NCBI GenBank assembly: GCA_029718625.1
Contig: CM056377.1
Location: 95,472,998-95,536,997 of the forward strand
DNA length: 64,000 bases
Reading direction: 5' to 3'
From: Synaphobranchus kaupii
Taxonomy: Eukaryota; Chordata; Actinopteri; Anguilliformes; Synaphobranchidae
Below, in pieces: positions 42,631-54,705 of this stretch (position 1 is its first letter; the number at the start of each line of letters is the position of its first letter). The notes under the pieces are model-generated. The model saw only the letters and a list, made by a program, of their open reading frames with translations. It ran no database searches and was not told the origin of the DNA. The translations under genes and the position numbers were made by a program.

Positions 42631-44129
42631 ATGGCATACCAGACAAAGAGAGAGATGCCTCATTTACCCTCCACTGCTGGCCTACCAGCATTCCCTGGCC
42701 AGTCAAGGTTGGATCAGCAGTGGTATCTCATGATATCAGAACGGCAATATTTGATAGCCCAGTGCCCAAAATTTGCGGAACAGCTCAATGCAATGGACCA
42801 GCTGAAGGAAGAGGCACTTTACAACCTGCGGACTGAGTATTTGGACTATCTGATTTCTCCAGATAGTGATGAAACCAAGCGCAGGATTGTACAAGGGATA
42901 AGGTCGTACCTAGAGAAAAGAAAACATTTTCTCTACCTCCGGCGGTCAAAGCAGGCATGGGAGGAGATAAACCAAATGTGGAAACTGGCTTGGGAAAAGC
43001 ACCACTGTAAGTCAGAAGTTACTGCCAAACCAGTTTCTTCTGTGGCAGTACAGCCTGCGCTGGTAGGCGCCATTCCAGCCATAACCCAGGCACCACCCCC
43101 CACCAAGGACAATACACCACTCTCCATTGACTCATCCCCACCCCCTTCAGGCTTGGACAATTCTGTGGATTTCGTCACCTCCACAGACAATGTAGCCGCC
43201 CCCCTGGTGAGCCCCCCTTCTCTGGAGGAATTTGGGGGAAACAGCTCTGTGTCTTGTATCACACCAGCCCCCACAGAGGATGTGACCCCACAGGACGTGG
43301 AATCCGCTGCTGCAGTCCTCTCAGCTGAGCCAGGTGAGGAGACCGTCAAACCCCTGGAGGCAGAACCTGCAGACTGCAGACACAGCAGCCCAGCCTGGTG
43401 AGGAGACCGTTGAACCGCAGGATGCGGAACCGGCTTCTACAGGCCCATCAGCCGTGCCAGGTGGAGAGGTCTACGCACCCCAGCAGGTGGAGTCAGCCCC
43501 CACAGACCAGTCCCCCCAGGCCGAGGACCCCACCCCACCCCTTGTGGGCTTTTCTTCCCCTCCTGCTGCTTTCCCTCCTGCTGAATCCGGGGAACCTCTA
43601 TCTGCTGCACAGACAGAAGGGGTGTGCTCTGTGGACTCTCCCACTTCCACAGTTCCTGTGATGGAGGAGATAGGGGGACTTCTGCGAAAGCCTCGCTCCC
43701 CTATCAGAGCTGTAAAGAGACCCCGGGAGAAACGGAGCAGGAAGCCAACCCCCGGCCGTTTTACGACTCCTCTGGCCCTCAAAGTCTCCGCCAGTGTTGT
43801 CTTGCACTCCAAAGCAAGATGAAAGCAGCCAAGTTAGAACAACAGTTTCCCGCACCCTTGTCTCTCCACCCCCGAGCCACACCTGCAAACTTCGCACACA
43901 CACGTCATCCAGGGAAAGTGCAAGAGCCCCTTTCCGACGTCAGAAGTGTTCGGAGAGCAGTGATGGATTGGATGCCTACGAGCGACGATCAGCCCAGCTG
44001 CCCAGAGAGGGAACCAAAGCCAAAACTGGCATAGACCCCTGGACAGAGATGAGACGGACGTGGTTAAGGGGCATCCACGTGCGTAAGAAGCAAGATGACA
44101 GGATGCCTCCTGTCATCCCGGTTTGCTGA
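42631..44129 (+). pseudogene. Gag-like proline-rich ORF of an unrecognised retroelement, frameshifted
   Basis: I do not recognise the protein. The first open frame (42631-43401, 256 aa) has a charged, probably helical domain at residues 25-127 (including RTEYLDYLISPDSDETKRR and RSYLEKRKHFLYLRRSKQAW), then a Pro/Ser/Thr/Glu-rich tail with imperfect repeats of about 25 residues around PGEETV and EPA. A perfect 7-bp tandem duplication (TGCAGAC, 43368-43374 and 43375-43381) shifts the frame, and the repeats continue at 43382-43822 in the next frame. Further open stretches reach 44034 and 44129 in the other two frames; the last is basic (TWLRGIHVRKK). The primer site upstream, the small charged domain and the lack of introns suggest a gag. 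No protease or reverse transcriptase follows. It could instead be a lineage-specific host gene. Confidence 0.5.
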
Positions 44130-46820
44130 ACGCTGTGGCCCTCCGCAGCCAAAGGACTGCCAGTAACCACACTGGGGTTCTAAGTCCACACTTTACATTA
44201 ATTTTTGAACAATGTTTGAATAACTTTTGTTCTCAATTTTCCACCTTCCCATACAGAAATGCTGTCTCACCATCTCATCCTCTGCCATCAGCAGAGTGAG
44301 GTGAGGGCGTAGTTTTATTACGCTTTTGGAATAGGATACCAGACAGCAGCTCCTCAACACAGTGAGAAAGATCAGGATCAGGAACCAAATGAATGACAAT
44401 ATTTCAAACACATTCTGATCGAGATGCTGACCAGGGGGCTCATTGATAAATTAAGGCAAAGCTCAGAAGACTCATGACACAAACTTCTTACACATATGGG
44501 CACCAACCAACAAATGCAGCCAGAAGCTGACCAACAACCAACAACTGAAGGTGGTCTTTCAGTTCACATAGCGCCGACCAACACTGGTAAATCAACCGAT
44601 AGATATAGGGTCCCAGCACACAGTTTTGGGATGTGCTAGTTTCTATGTTTCCTTCTATCTGCTTCTTGCCTCTCCTCTGTTCTTCAGAACAGATTCCAAG
44701 GTAGTGAAGTTGCTGGGCCTCTCCCTTGTGACGAATCTTGCATCATTAGAGAAAGTCTAGTAGGCTGGGACTCTATTCGCTCCAACAGAGGATTCTGATT
44801 CAACCGAATGACACTGGTTTCAGTGAGAAAACGAAATCAGCATGACTTTGCTTGAGATACATGCAAGATGAAGAACCACAGTGATCTTTCCCTCAACATC
44901 AGTGCGTAGCCAAACAACATCACAAAGGCTTGAAAGTATTAGATAACCACTGTTTGAACATATGCCTGTATTATTTTTTCTAATAATTCTTCTATGTCTT
45001 TGGTAAGTTATTTGTAATTCAATGTTTTGTGTTAAAAATTGTGTTGTTTCCTTATTCTGATAAGTGGACTCTACTATTTAAACTTCAGATTAAAGGTATT
45101 GATAGTTTCCTCCTAAAGTATTATTCATTGTTAATGCTAACTCAAACTGGTGCCCCATTTTTGGCAGAAATGTTCAATCTACCTCTGAGGTTCATAAGAG
45201 TGGAGGCATATTTTCATATCCAACATAACTACATAAATATGCACCTCAGATCAGAGCAAAGCTGGGTTAATATTAATATCTCAGGTCTCTAGACGTGTTG
45301 GCATTAACTAGTAGACAATATCACATCATCAAGTCATGCAGCCAGACTAGCTAGACTAACACTGGTATAAAATTGCCTTTCTAAATAATAATACTTGAGT
45401 TTGACATCTACAGTACTTTTACAGTAACAATGCATCAATGGGTAATTAAAAAGAAATGTCAGATTCCAACTTTGGACATTTTGTACGTATTAATCTTCTC
45501 TTAAATATAGTGATTACTAGAGTAGTGATTGCATCTTATTTACCTAGATGCCTTATCATTCTCCTCATAATGCTTCCTGTTATACTTCCTTCTGTGAATA
45601 TAAGAATGACAAAAGAGCCCTCTTGAAACAGGTAATTTCCAATCTGTAATCTATGTCTCTGTAATCTAGGTCTGATGCAAGTCTGATGTTTTTTCTAACA
45701 GAACAAAATCACCTAATTTATTAGTCTGGGGCTCCTTACTTGGTGCTGTGGTGATACAGAGGCTAGAAGCTGTAACCACCCATGTCAAAGGAGAAATGCC
45801 TGTAAAAAATAGATGTGTTGCAGTAAAAATAGATGTGTTGCAGTAGGAGAAAGTCCCATTGGTGAGTATATCAACAGCCTCCCTGATTCATAGATAAAAA
45901 GAATGTAAATGCTTTCATGTTTCACAACATTTTGTGGTGAGTTTCTGTTGGCTTCTTGTAATGAACTCCCCGCCCACACACGCACACGCCTCCACCTCAG
46001 TACCACCCTGCACTACTTCACTCTAGATTTCATAGCTAGAGTGAATCAACTGCCACTAGGCTCCCCATTTCCACCAATGTATCACTAGGGGACACTGTAG
46101 GAGAACAAAGTTGAATAACATTACTAGCCAGCTTCTCAGCACAGTTTTCATTCAGCAATGAACAAACTTTCAACAAGAAGTCCAGAACAAGCTAAACAAT
46201 TCAACACAAAGAACAAAGCGATAAATAAATTCCTTTTAAATTGTAGAAAACTGCCAAGATTCTAGAACCTACTGTACATATTATGCAGAAAACATGCAAT
46301 GTTGTGTAATGGCTAGGGAACTGGGCTTGTAGTACTGAACTTCACCTGTGCACCATTGCAAAAAATATAGGATATTTACCAAGGGGCTGCTATAGGTTTC
46401 AAAGTCCTGCTACCTCTGAAAAGAGTTCACTATAAGAACAGCATTATCTAAAACTGTCAGTGAATTAACATAGCTGTGAGACCTGACGTCCACTTCATGT
46501 GTCTACCCCCAAGATCACTGTGTCACGAGACAACAAAGCCAATGACAATGACAGGGCTGTTGAGCGAAAGCCTGTCTCCTGTGAGATGCCCCTCCAGCAT
46601 GTCCACAACGCACAGAGAGGAGGACATAGACAGCCCGCAGTGTACAGAGACTATTTTAAGGCCGTGTCCTTAATTAAAAGCATGTTGTCTTACTTCGAGA
46701 TCTTGGGGTTTTTGTACGTGTGTTTTTAAGGCACGCCTGTCATGTTTTGGGCATCACTACTAATCGGGACTATCCCCCACAATCTTACACTGGTTATCTC
46801 AGACTGTTGAGTAATGGACT
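44130..46820. other. Unrecognised intergenic sequence
   Basis: No pol-like ORF follows the gag-like region and no second LTR was found. The rest is AT-rich. A direct duplication of about 20 bp (AAAAATAGATGTGTTGCAGT) lies at about 45806-45845. Confidence 0.45.
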
Positions 46821-46952
46821 TTATTCACTCCTGTTTTTCTGTGATATAAAGCTGGCAAAGGTAATTATTCACTCATATTTTTATGTGATATAAAGCTGGC
46901 AAAGGTAATTATTCACTCATATTTTTATGTGATATAAAGCTGGCACAGGTAA
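46821..46952. repeat. 44-bp tandem repeat, three copies
   Basis: Units start TTATTCACTC at 46821, 46865 and 46909, each containing GTGATATAAAGCTGGCA. The last two are nearly identical. Confidence 0.95.
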
Positions 46953-47742
46953 CAAGAATTAAATGTATATGCATACTCCATCCCACTTTCCTTCGTCTTT
47001 TAATCACTTTTTCTGACCTGAATATACATGTATCTGCTGATGACTCTATGTGGTGTACAGTACTTACTTTCAGGTGTTTGTGCGCGCGCGAGTGTGTGTA
47101 GGTAGTGTGAGTGAGAGAGTCAGCTGCTCTAAGATTTGTAGGTCTTCTTATCAACTGCACAAGGGAGCTTTAGCCCTCCACTGAACATAATATGTATGAA
47201 GTACTGGTCAACACGTAGCCAACTAACAAATATAGAGCACATGCATTGTATACCCCTGAAAAACCACCAACGGATCAGACAGGCATACAGACAGACCTAT
47301 CAGACCGATAGATTCTTTATTGTCCTCCAAGAGGACATTTGTCTTCACAGTCTGTACGTGATTACACATGCAATCTAATACACATATGTACATAAAGCCC
47401 ACACTTAATACCCATCATGCATCCATTCAACAAACACCCTTATATACAGTACATACAACAGATGAGACTTATATACATGCAGGTGTGACATACAGGTTAT
47501 AGGGAGCTTGTTCAGTGCTGATATGGCCGTAGGAACAAAACTCTTACCAAAGTATTCCCTTTTCCATTTCATAGTTCTCTGACAGGGGTAGGACATTTGG
47601 GTATGCATGCTGAAAAACTCTAGACTTTGTAGGACCTTGTTCCGTGATACAGAAAGTAATTAATTCCCTCTAAAAAAAGTACTACCCTGCCACCATTTGT
47701 ACATCATTACAGACATACACAACTATCTTCCATAATCCCTGC
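46953..47742. other. Unrecognised intergenic sequence
   Basis: No gene or named repeat recognised. Confidence 0.4.
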
Positions 47743-47746
47743 TTAA

Positions 47747-48490
47747 AGGCATACTGAACTTTGTTAGAACATAATATCGTATAGCTACTGTACATGAGTC
47801 GTAATATTCAAGCTCATCTTCATGACTTGCTCCACTGGTCAGCAACTGGCCAACGGAGAATAAAGTTTTTTCTCTCTCCATTCACTCCCATTGCATGGTG
47901 AAACAGGTCTCAAAAGCACACTTTTAGCACAATAACGAATGCAAACAATGCGGATTATGCCGATATATAAAATCACAACATCCAGAACCGAATGTTTGAA
48001 AGATAAAAAGCTCCATTCATGATATTTTACACTTTTTCCAAACAAAAGTTTGAAAGAAGTTCCAGTCGTTAGCTTATGAGGAACTTCCTTGTTTCATCCT
48101 TGCACCAGTAACGGTCCCACTTCCTGAAGAGTGCTTTAGAAAACAAACCAAGCAAGTTAGCAAAGAAGTTAGCAACAGTTGCTAGAAAATAGTTCTTCAA
48201 AATAAAATCAGTCAACATTTTTTCAAAAGTTTCAAAGTTCGATTCTGGATGTCTTCATTTTATATATCGGCATAATCCATGTTGTTTGCATTCGTTTATG
48301 TGCTAAGAGTGTGCTTCGAAGACCGGTTTCGGCATGCAATGGGAGTGAATGGAGAAAGAAAAAAACATCATTCTCCATTGGCCATTTGCTGACCACTGTA
48401 GCAAGTCATGAAGATGAATGTGAATATTATGACTCATATCAGGGCCATGTAGCTATACAATATTATGTTCTAACAAAGTTCAGTATGCCT
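47747..48490. mobile_element. TTAA-type fold-back element, 744 bp
   Basis: TTAA (47743-47746) precedes the left end; the right flank is TCAA (48491-48494), one change from TTAA. The first 31 bases, beginning AGGCATACTGAAC, are a perfect inverted match to the last 31. The arms extend to roughly 48000 and 48230 with mismatches. Same design as 17580-19814 and 53670-54364; no coding capacity. Confidence 0.85.
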
Positions 48491-48494
48491 TCAA

Positions 48495-49855
48495 GACACA
48501 TAAGTCTGATTCAATGCTGGGTAGACAAACCTTGTTTCCCAAGTTAGCCACTTTAGGTTGACTGGGGAAATCTCAGCAATGTTAGGAGGAAATGTCAAGT
48601 GGATGTTTACATTCAGAAAGCCAAATGTAATCATGGATTGCCCATGCTGTATTTAATCTCCATCATTGGTTTTGACTGTAGAGGAAAACGGAAGGTTTTA
48701 GCCAGGTGTTGTGTTGACCAAAAAATAACATTCCCATTTATTTAGTGGTAGAATAATTTAATTCTATTAATGATAATTTAACAGATTCCAGCACATGTCT
48801 TTAATGTCTATAGAAGGTATTTCCTTTTTTTGTATTCTCTGGCACAAGATAATGAAAGCAACAGGTGATAACATCTCTCATATCAACATTGAGTAACATA
48901 TTACCTATAAGTATGTGGGTCCTTCCATTCTGGCTCATACCAGGGTGTTGCATTTCAGTTTTTCCGCATTGTGATGCTGGATCCCCCAAGGTGTTCCCCT
49001 CACCCAGCCTGTAACAGTGGGGTGACGTATGATATGTACCAAAGAATAACAAAATACACTTCTGCTTCTCATATTTTTCAAAAAACTCAGTTCACAGATC
49101 AGTGCTTGAAGATGTTTGTAATAGAGCAGACCCGGCCATTATGATTATGAGAATGCATTCATAGAGGTCCACAGTTATCAGGCCAGTGTACAAATTCTGT
49201 TCTGGTGCAGACTCACTGCCAACTCTCAAAAATGTATTACCCTGTAAAATGTTTTTCAGATTCATGGTCTATTGGAAGTTTTTATTTTTTTATTTTTGAA
49301 TGTTCAAATTGAGCACATGCTCCGAAACGGGAAAATTTCTGACTGCATTGATGACTCCATTGTTGTTTTTTGAATTTCCATAGTGGCTACAGTCTAACCT
49401 CATCAGCTACTGAAGAGGAGAGATGGTAATTACTGCATATCCTGATTCCTGGGACTCTCAGTTTGATAAAAAAAATAATTCTATTTTGTACACAGAAAGA
49501 TTTCACTTTCATCTTTTCAATGAGTGCTCCAATAAATAAAATACACCTCTGCCACATGCAATGATCATGACAAAAATTTATTTTCAAAACAAATTATGTG
49601 TGCTATGCCTGTCACTGGATGAATGACACCCTACATTCTTGGGCTGCTTAGTCACAGCCAAAATTCTTTGCATTTTTTGCATTCTTTTAATTTTTTTTAC
49701 AATGTTCCATTGCTTCTTGTGAAACAGATAAATTGGATCTGACACAGTAGTATTACTCATTACTAATGTCATAGTAAATGACCTATATAGTAGTCTATAC
49801 TCTGTAACGGTACGACCCTAGGTTGCTGGCAATAATATTTCTGAAAAATCATATT
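48495..49855. other. Unrecognised intergenic sequence
   Basis: No gene or named repeat recognised. Confidence 0.4.
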
Positions 49856-49859
49856 TTAG

Positions 49860-50075
49860 TCCAGGAATGGATAATTTCCTGCCTGGACTACTGTAACTCC
49901 CTCCTTGCTGGACTTCCTGTCTCATCCAGAATGTTGCTGCTGATCTGATCTACAACCACCCCAGACACCCCCATCCCAGCCATTTCACTCCCCTTTTCAT
50001 CTCCCTCCACTGACTACCTATATCGGCTCGTTTCAAGTTCAAAATCTTGGTGCTGGCCTATCAAGTAGGTCAGTA
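49860..50075 (+). mobile_element. LINE reverse-transcriptase relic (L2/Rex-like tail region)
   Basis: CCTGGACTACTGTAACTCCC encodes a LDYCNSLLAGLP block typical of the 3' part of fish LINE reverse transcriptases. After a deletion it continues with CTCCCTCCACTGACTACCT. Frames are broken. Confidence 0.75.
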
Positions 50076-50079
50076 GTAA

Positions 50080-51829
50080 CATCAAGAACCTTCACGGCCA
50101 CAATTGTTACAATTAATCATACATTAAGATTTTTAAAAAGGTTTGATAAATTCTTCTTTAGTTTTTGGGACCTGAAACCAACATTCCAGGTTGTTCTGAG
50201 TATCTCTAACCACCAGTGCTGCAATGCTTCACTTGCCATTATTATGCCGTTAGCCTATTATTTAACCCTCCTATCATGATAGGGTCTATATGATGCAAAA
50301 TTAATTTTTGTCTTTGTATAACTTTGTATAAATTGGTGATTTTCTTTAGCAAATGCCTTTAAGATATCCTAGAGAACTGGAAAGTACATGTAAAAATATA
50401 TATTTGGAACTTTTATGGTAACAACACCTTAATACAAATGGAAGCAAAATGTGAAATAATAAATTCATGAACATTCACATTTTAATTCATTAATGTGTTC
50501 ATTTTAATAGGACCAAGTTTAATCTCTTCATAATACTATATGTTTCTGAATTTTTGGTGCTCAGAAGAGAAATGTCTAAAATAACTGTCACAACACCACC
50601 AATAATTACATTATACATTATGTTAATAATATACTAACTTGCTAACTGGCTTATCTTGAGAAAATGATGCAATGGCAATGTAATACATGACAAAGTAATG
50701 AATCCAAGCATGCTTGCAATTCCACAGAATCTTTTGAATTTCACAATTAGGCACTAACTTTCCATGAGGCTCTTACAAGGAAGATATGTGTCTTTCTGAC
50801 TGAAATACTTATACAAAGAAGAGAGACAAGGCAGTGGTGGAATGTAATGTCCATATAATGTTTCCCTTTGGTGCCTATCGCAATATGAAACCAGTGAAAT
50901 CCATCATTAGTCCTGGGAACTTGACCGTATTGCTCGCCCGGCCATCATCGTCATACTTTTATCACACCTTGCGTGCTAAAAATAGAACTATAACTCACAC
51001 ACTGGAAGGTGTGGCATGGTGATAAGGTTATCTCAACCTTTTGTAAGTAGCTTGGTGAAACTGCATTTAAATGACTTTCTGTGTAAAGTCTTTGTATTAA
51101 AATAGATATACAATATGCAGAATACTTGACTGAACTTATACAATGTGGAACATGGTATAACTTGATTTAACGAATCTTAATTGTTCAGAACCTATGACTG
51201 AAATCTACTGAATACAACAAATATGTTGCTTTATTAAACACTATTGAAATAATTGTGAAATATAGTTGTTCTCAGTCATAAATGTTGTTCTCATTCTTTT
51301 GTCTTTTTGATTGATGACTGAATTCAAGTCATAATGTAGAATTCCAGCTCAAAGGTCTGGACAGTATGTACCACAACTAAGACTTTTTAATCAAGAATCA
51401 AGAATATTGTAAAATTATTTAATGCTACTAGAAAATGAAATGTGTGCAAAGTGCAATGACTGGTCCACTTCATTGTGATCTGTTCTGATGAGAGTGCCTT
51501 ATAACATGACACGTGTACATTAAATAAAAAAAACAAATGGGAACTTATTGAGTTGTACAGTATTATACAAAATGTGAGTGTTTTGACATACCAGATATTT
51601 AGAGAGTAAACATTTGTATGAAATAATAAGAATTACTCACAATAGGATGTTGAGGTCCACCCTCCTTTGTGTACAGTGTGTTTAGTCTCAGTTGCCCCGA
51701 TACACACATTGACACATTGCCAGCCGCATACCTCATTGTGGAACAGATAATGAATTCTGTGACACCTGTGACAAAATCTCTGCTCCACCAGGTGAAGTGA
51801 GATGAGATAGTAATTTTGCACCTGAAACA
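50080..51829. other. Unrecognised AT-rich sequence
   Basis: No gene or named repeat recognised. Confidence 0.4.
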
Positions 51830-51852
51830 CCCCCCCCCCCCCCCCCCCCCCC
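51830..51852 (+). repeat. Run of 23 C
   Basis: Uninterrupted poly-C on the plus strand. On the minus strand it creates artificial poly-Gly reading frames. Confidence 0.95.
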
Positions 51853-52003
51853 ATGAGTGAATGACAGAAACCGTGGGAATTACAGAAGGAACCTCACATA
51901 ATGCTGTGCTCAATGCCGTCATCTGTATGTTGTCATTGCTCTTGGTTTCATCATTCACAGGATTGGCTCACCCCGCACTTACCCTTAGCAGATGTTTATG
52001 AGC

Positions 52004-52125
52004 AAGGATTTCAGACTCTGGTCCTGCAGGGCCGCAGTGTCTGCTGGTTTTTGGTGGTTTCCAGTACTTAAGCAATTGACTGAAATTATTCATTGGCTAA
52101 CAAGTCCACACACCTGGTTTCTCAG
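52004..52125. repeat. Probable hAT MITE fragment
   Basis: Contains CTGGTCCTGCAGGGCCGCAG followed by TGTCTGCTGGTTTTTGGTGG and later CACACACCTGGTTTCTCAGG, a pattern familiar from widespread fish hAT MITEs. The ends are not clear. Confidence 0.45.
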
Positions 52126-53665
52126 GCCAATATTGACTGCTGACTGAAAGTGAAAGGTGGTAAACATAAATATAGTGCTGGTCTGAAACCTGGCAGTGTT
52201 TATTTTAGGCCTTCTTGAACAGCATCCAAAGTTGGATACTTTAAATTGTATTGTACATGGTACACATACCATATTTTAGAGGTCAAAAAGTGACTAATAG
52301 TAAGTGACTTCAAAGGTTAATTGTGACTACATGCTAAACTATTTGTGTCCTCAAACACCAAAACATTTCCTTCCGCTAGATTAGGCTACTTGAGGCTATT
52401 TACACAGAAAAATCCTAACTTCTGATTTTACTTCTTTGACACAGTATAGACAGAAATCAAAAATTATCCCATCTAGATTTTTTCTGCAGCCTTCAGCACA
52501 ATATGACCTTTCGGACACTTCCATATGGTCCACTTCACACAAGAATTCACTTCTTTCTGCCCTTCACATTCACACAGTGATGGACTGGCACTAAAAAACA
52601 GCCATGGATTTTGACCCGCCCTACAATAGGCCTGTACCACCACACATAGGCCTACACCCCATGCCACACTCTACGTAAACAAGCACAAAGTATTACAAGG
52701 GATTTGATAACTGAAAGTAACTCTTTAGAAGAGTGTTAGAACACCAGCCATTATCAGTGATGTTTTAACAACATCACTTTGTCAAAGAGAAGCAGCAAAA
52801 CAATGCTACAAAAGTTGGCTAGCTAAAAATATCTTACTCAATCTTACAAGTGTGACAAACTGCAGCTATGCATGTTTTAGAAACTAGCAAGCTAGCTAAT
52901 CGTCTAGAGATTTTCTAACATGGAATAGTTAGCTAGCAAACTGACAAAGTCATCAGGATAGCTATCGGTAACTTGTGTTTTCTTGCTGTTAACGGTTCTA
53001 CATTATACTTATTTTGTTCTCTCTAACTTACTTCATAAATGCTATTGAAAACAGACCCTACAGCACAAATAGCGATCTATACAATATAGCCCACATATTT
53101 TTGGCACTTAAAAAACCCCTGCTGATGTGTCTGCTCTGCTGCGAGCATAGTACTTCAACCAGTACGCTATTTTCTCTACTACTTGCAGTGTGTCTCCACC
53201 CACGCTTAAGTTAGCTAACATGGACAAACAAAAATGGGCAGTTTATTTAGGATATTAGAACTTCTAATTGAAACCAGTGGTGGTGTTGCTGGGCTCTGTG
53301 GGCTGAGGTCCTCATTCCAAAATCTTGTCCTTCTCTCTGCTGTGAATGTCAATTGCACTGCTACCAGGCTCAGGCACGGCCATGCTAACATTGTCACTAC
53401 CCACTGTGCTGCTGCTGTTACTAACATTGCCAAATAAATGTGGCATTTGGCTGCATCTTCAAGGGACTTTAATTTGTAGTCTCTCAGCCTTTGAGCCCCA
53501 TTTTTCCATTCTGTAACTTTTTTTTGTTTCTCCAATATTCATTTTGACAACAAATAATCAATTAATTTCCACTATAAATTAAGTTGCACCTATACTGCCG
53601 TATTTAAATTGTAACTAATTTGTAACTCCAACGTAGGTAACATGGAACACCAGTTAGTGGTATTC
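52126..53665. other. Unrecognised intergenic sequence
   Basis: No gene recognised. AGCTAGC-type motifs cluster around 52820-52960, as in the fold-back elements, but I could not define ends. Confidence 0.4.
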
Positions 53666-53669
53666 TTAA

Positions 53670-54364
53670 AGGGGCTATATGTAACAAATTTACTGTACTA
53701 AATCATAAAATGACCATGATATTTCATCAGAGATTAAGGAAAGATGCTAAATCGAAATACTGGCTTCTCCGACAACAATGCTACAGCCAGTATATTCTCC
53801 TTTGAAATTTCCATTCCGGGTTGGAATGTCTGTATTTGTTTTAGCCTGTGTGATTCACTATTCTCCGAGTTGACTCCGAGTCCACTGCCTATTACGAACA
53901 ACCAGATGTACTCCGGCACTCCTACAGCCGATTTACAAATGCCTAAGCTAAGTTCAACATCGTTTCCATTTAGCTAGCTAGCTAAAGATTTAAATATATG
54001 TATATAATTACTCGCTAAACATACCACTAACGTTAGCTTATATCTGTGTGACCGTAAACATAGCCAGCCATGCATCTAGCTAACATTGACAGAGTTATAA
54101 AAAGTCCACTTGAGCTGGATTATAATTTGCAAACAATAAATAATAAACAAATTGCAAACGTATACATTAGCTGATCAACTTACAGTGTAGGACTCGTCGT
54201 CGCTTGTCATTGTCAAAATAGAATTAGCTCGTCTCAAAATATAATGTTGTGCTCGGTTCGTCTTGCGCTCGTGTTCGTTCAGTGTCTCGACTCTCTCCAA
54301 TATTGTGAATTTGGATTGCAGTACCCATTTTAAACGCTTGGTGTCAATGTTACATATAGCTCCT
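53670..54364. mobile_element. TTAA-flanked element with AGGGG termini, 695 bp
   Basis: Perfect TTAA on both sides (53666-53669 and 54365-54368). The left end AGGGGCTATATGTAACA matches the complement of the right end (TGTTACATATAGCTCCT) at 16 of 17 positions. Third TTAA/AGG element in the window; Kolobok-like by termini. No transposase. Confidence 0.82.
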
Positions 54365-54404
54365 TTAATTACACATGTGAAACAAGGCCATTCCTCTTAC
54401 ATCT

Positions 54405-54703
54405 CTCCTGCTGAATTCTGGCTGGATGATAAGCTTAGTTTTAAAGTGCACATTGACAACCTGGTTAAACTGAAGGTTAAACTGGGGTTTTATTTTAGAA
54501 ACAGACAATGCTTCAATTTTGCAGCTAGAAATAAACTGGTCTTAGCCACTTTTCTTCCAATGCTTGATTATGGTGATATTCTTTACATGCATGCCTCTGC
54601 TTCCACACTACAGGCTATAGACACAGTGTATCATGGTGCCTTACGTTTCATCACAAATACCAAATCAATTATGCATCATTGTCTCTTGCATGAAAGAGAC
54701 TGA
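54405..54703 (+). mobile_element. LINE reverse-transcriptase C-terminal fragment
   Basis: The frame encodes WLDDKLSFKVHIDNLVK, LGFYFRN, LATFLPMLDYGDILYMHAS and VYHGALRFITN, the thumb-region pattern of a common teleost LINE polyprotein. It stops at TGA 54701-54703, short of the usual C-terminus, and begins without upstream reverse transcriptase, so it is a dead fragment. Confidence 0.85.
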
Positions 54704-54705
54704 CA

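Noticed and set aside
51599..51958. Minus-strand ORF with a poly-Gly stretch
   Set aside because: Created by the 23-base C run; no domain or splice support.
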